Source: Sphagnum magellanicum
Lineage: Eukaryota; Streptophyta; Sphagnopsida; Sphagnales; Sphagnaceae
Length of the DNA: 64,000 nt
NCBI GenBank assembly: GCA_021904315.1
Contig: CM038917.1
Coordinates: forward strand, 7,610,041 to 7,674,040
Direction: 5' to 3'
Shown: positions 61,901 to 64,000 of the stretch, one piece after another
Numbering within the stretch: position 1 is the first letter of the stretch
Layout: every line of letters starts with the position of its first letter
The notes under the pieces: generated by a model
The model's input: only the letters and a program-made list of their open reading frames with translations
The model's database searches: none
What the model was told of the DNA's origin: nothing
Translations under genes and position numbers: made by a program

Positions 61901-62068
61901 AATGCCATCTCCAGCCAGAGACAACAAAGAAGAATGTCCATCTGCCGGGTCAAGAACAGGTGGGAAACCAAACCCAGGTAAAGAATGCTGTTGAATTTGT
62001 GCCTGGCTGAGGGCTAAGGCAAACAGCCCACCAGCAGCATACCGATGAACACTATCAAGCTCTGCCAT
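55992..62068 (-). CDS. DUF726 (TMCO4-like) membrane-associated alpha/beta hydrolase, 16 coding exons
   Basis: Coding exons on the minus strand, 5' to 3': 62068-61854, 61617-61536, 60910-60793, 60349-60081, 59861-59690, 59344-59204, 58976-58879, 58403-58312, 58029-57959, 57786-57651, 57354-57295, 57040-56958, 56831-56755, 56651-56581, 56444-56387 and 56135-55992. Phases agree across every junction, giving 628 residues, near the size of the plant homologues. The start ATG precedes RYAAGGLFALALSQAQI, the family N-terminus. Residues about 265-335 are a Gly/Ala-rich hydrophobic region, and another hydrophobic stretch precedes DFIDSKWAIAVDRSDKAG. The nucleophile elbow is GYSLG (S493), with likely partners D552 (SSNDW) and H591 (DGHSAYL). 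The family's substrate is not established. The exon 3 donor is uncertain: GC at 60792-60791, or GT after 60811, six residues shorter. Confidence 0.9.
57615..57637. repeat. (GA)n microsatellite in an intron of the DUF726 gene
   Basis: An uninterrupted GA run. On the transcribed strand it is a CT run about 14-36 bases downstream of the exon 10 donor, an intron position where length change could affect splicing. Confidence 0.85.
58157..58188. repeat. Head-to-head telomere motifs in an intron of the DUF726 gene
   Basis: TTTAGGGTTTA (58157-58167) faces TAAACCCTAAACCCTAA (58173-58189) across GAGTT, so the motif is inverted at its centre. It lies between exons 8 and 9. A further CCCTAAACCCTAAA is at 58546-58559 (between exons 7 and 8), and TAGGGTTTAGGG at about 60571-60582 (between exons 3 and 4). 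Confidence 0.85.
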
Positions 62069-63300
62069 TTGCCAGTTTCTTAAAGCCTCTTGATTCTTGA
62101 CTAGTTTGTTTCTCACAGTTGCACTTGCCTTGCCTGATCAAGGACAGAAAAAATTATGAAGAAGATCTGACTAATCTCTGAATAGGCACCAATAGCCAGC
62201 TGAATATTGTGCCTCCTCAGAAGGTCTTCTCTCACCAACAGCATACAGATGTTGGATTTGGGTCTACCATAGACTCTGAATTTTCCATTATTCCACTGTG
62301 ACCTGATTGCAGCTAGAATGTCTTTGTATGAGGATTCCCAATCGATTCTTTGCCAGAGTACCCAAAAAAACCCTAGATCTTGCCTCCTCCTTTATGAGGT
62401 TTTCTCTGTTGTAGATTTGCTGTGTTTATAGTGATACACAGTTGCGAGACCCAGTGGATGATACTTCACAGTTCTCCACCTGGCTGAGGGAGGAGACCTT
62501 ATGTAAATTCCTTCAGAAATTTCACAAGAATGTCTGGTGGAGCCAACATCAATGACCAAGACCTGACAACACCATCACCCAACACCTGCACAAGTATGAA
62601 AGATTTTGGTGACCTGCAAGAGGATGGAGAGCATGAATTGGTACATGCATTAAACCCTAAAATTGCACACCCATTTAGGAAACTTACAGAATAAGAGAGC
62701 TTTCATTAAACCCTTAAAAAAAACTGCACACATTTAGCAAACTAACAAATGAGAACTTCAATTTGTGCAGAATGTGCAACACCTTGATGATTGCAGCCTA
62801 TAAAAGATGGATGGATCAGGCATTGCCTACTACCCTATTTGATCCATTTTTTCAAAGCACAGTACCAGCAACAAACAACAGAATTGAGTGTAGCAGAAAT
62901 GGACTTCAGAAATTGACTAAATCCAGATATTCCAGACTAGGGAATTGGAAGCTTAGACTTACCATGAATCTCAAACATCACATCATGTGGAAAATTTACA
63001 GACCTCAAAACCTAAATTGTAAATTTGCAGATAAAAAGATGGAGGAAGATGAGCAAACCTCAAAAAAAATTGCTTCTTTCCCTTTCACCTACAACACTTC
63101 TCCACATTCTTTCTTCCAAATTTCTCTCTCGTGCTGAAAAAATACCCTAAAACAAAATTGCAAAGAAGTAAATCACAAACAAAGGGAAAAAAAAAGCCTC
63201 CCAAGAGAAAAAAGAAACAAAAAACCCCCATTCACCAAACAAAAACCCAACAACTCAGATCAACAAACAAAACAATCAGCAGCAGCAGCTAATGGGTGAG
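62069..63300 (-). promoter_or_regulatory. 5' leader and promoter region of the DUF726 gene
   Basis: No ATG in the coding frame precedes 62068 within the open stretch; upstream codons start from GTG only. On the minus strand TTTTTTCTGTCCTTGATCAG ends at about 62139 and looks like a splice acceptor, so the 5' UTR may contain an intron. A plus-strand ORF at 62763-63137 (124 codons) overlaps and has no recognised domain. Confidence 0.4.
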
Positions 63301-64000
63301 GTGCCCAGAAAACAAAAACACATACAAACACATTACAATACAAAATTAGGTCAAATTCAAATCTTCAAACAAAGAGCTTTTGTGCTTAGTATAAATTGCA
63401 TAGCAACTTAAGAAAACAGATCTATGCTAAATTCCTAGCGATGGGTTGCAAATGTACCTACCATATAAGATTTACACTTCCATTTCTTGACTCTTAATTG
63501 ATCAATCCTGACATACTTCATTTGCAAAGAGAAACCCATCCAAGAAGCATGAAATGGAAAAAGGAAAACACACAAAAAAAACATCCTATTACTTACCCTT
63601 TGCAGATTGAAGCCAATTGTGACTACTTATGAGCTCTAATAGCATAGCCCAGTCAGGGTTATGATGTCCCTACCCACCCACCAACCCAGCTACCTATCCA
63701 CTCATTATCTACCTTCCTACCCACCTACCCAATACCTAGTACCACTTCCTTTAGGTTGTTTCTGTGATGAGTTCCTCTTAGGAACAAGAGGTTCACAACC
63801 TTGACTTTTATAATGTAGGAAGATTGCTTCCTTTCAGAGGTGTTTTTGAAATGATTCTCACAAGAGAACATGTCGAGGAGACGTGGGTGGGGAGTTTTGC
63901 TACAGCCACTTGGCAAAAACCTAAGTCCACAACTGGCATATCACTTAATGGCTATACCCATTTGTGTGAAATTCAAACCAGCAACAATGGTAGTAGGAAA
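63301..64000. other. Upstream flank with CTAC/CCAC tracts
   Basis: No gene seen. CTACCCACC/CTACC-type runs at about 63668-63735 are the complement of the GTAG tracts found elsewhere in the window. Confidence 0.5.

Noticed and set aside
62069..62116. In-frame upstream extension of the DUF726 protein
   Set aside because: It opens from GTG only; the first ATG is at 62068-62066.
62763..63137. 124-codon plus-strand ORF upstream of the DUF726 gene
   Set aside because: No domain, and the position fits promoter or leader of the minus-strand gene.

Overview
The window reads as nuclear DNA of a land plant with a repeat-rich, AT-rich genome. The evidence is two multi-exon genes with GT-AG introns that belong to plant families, decayed Ty3 and Ty1/copia retrotransposons, a candidate CACTA-type DNA transposon, and many interstitial copies of the plant telomere motif TTTAGGG. 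The exact lineage cannot be fixed by eye. The divergent BOP-type gene with extra introns, the large repeat load and the fairly short introns suggest a non-flowering vascular plant such as a fern. That is inference, and a gymnosperm or another lineage is not excluded.

Layout. 1-7.2 kb is a decayed Ty3-like element: a direct repeat at 1-335 and 6869-7205 brackets broken gag, protease and reverse transcriptase pieces. 7.2-21 kb has no convincing gene and holds an AGGTTAACCT-rich tract, a 145-bp tandem array, GTAG/CTAC tracts and a near-perfect 144-bp palindrome. 21015-24405 is bounded by CACTACTA(T/G)AATTC inverted termini and has the build of a non-autonomous CACTA element with a long central minisatellite. 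24.4-41 kb is gene-free, with a telomere-derived minisatellite at 32.2-32.5 kb and one copy of a dispersed repeat at 36.5-37.3 kb.

Gene 1, plus strand from 42878, is a BLADE-ON-PETIOLE (NPR5/6-like) BTB-ankyrin transcriptional co-regulator. It lies downstream of a GC-rich repeat island and a long homopurine tract. The direct reading gives three coding exons and 477 residues. A phase-matched fourth exon at 45935-46284 would give an alternative, longer C-terminus.

48.8-55.2 kb is a decayed Ty1/copia element with recognisable gag zinc knuckle, integrase, reverse transcriptase and RNase H pieces. Its degraded LTRs lie near 48792-49395 and 54931-55190, and the left one contains a 334-bp inverted-repeat insertion.

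Gene 2, minus strand, 62068 down to 55992, is a DUF726 (TMCO4-like) membrane-associated alpha/beta hydrolase. I could assemble all 16 coding exons, with phases that agree throughout, into about 628 residues. The two genes converge with the copia element between them; nothing indicates that they work together. I saw no RNA gene, CRISPR array or organellar sequence that I could support.
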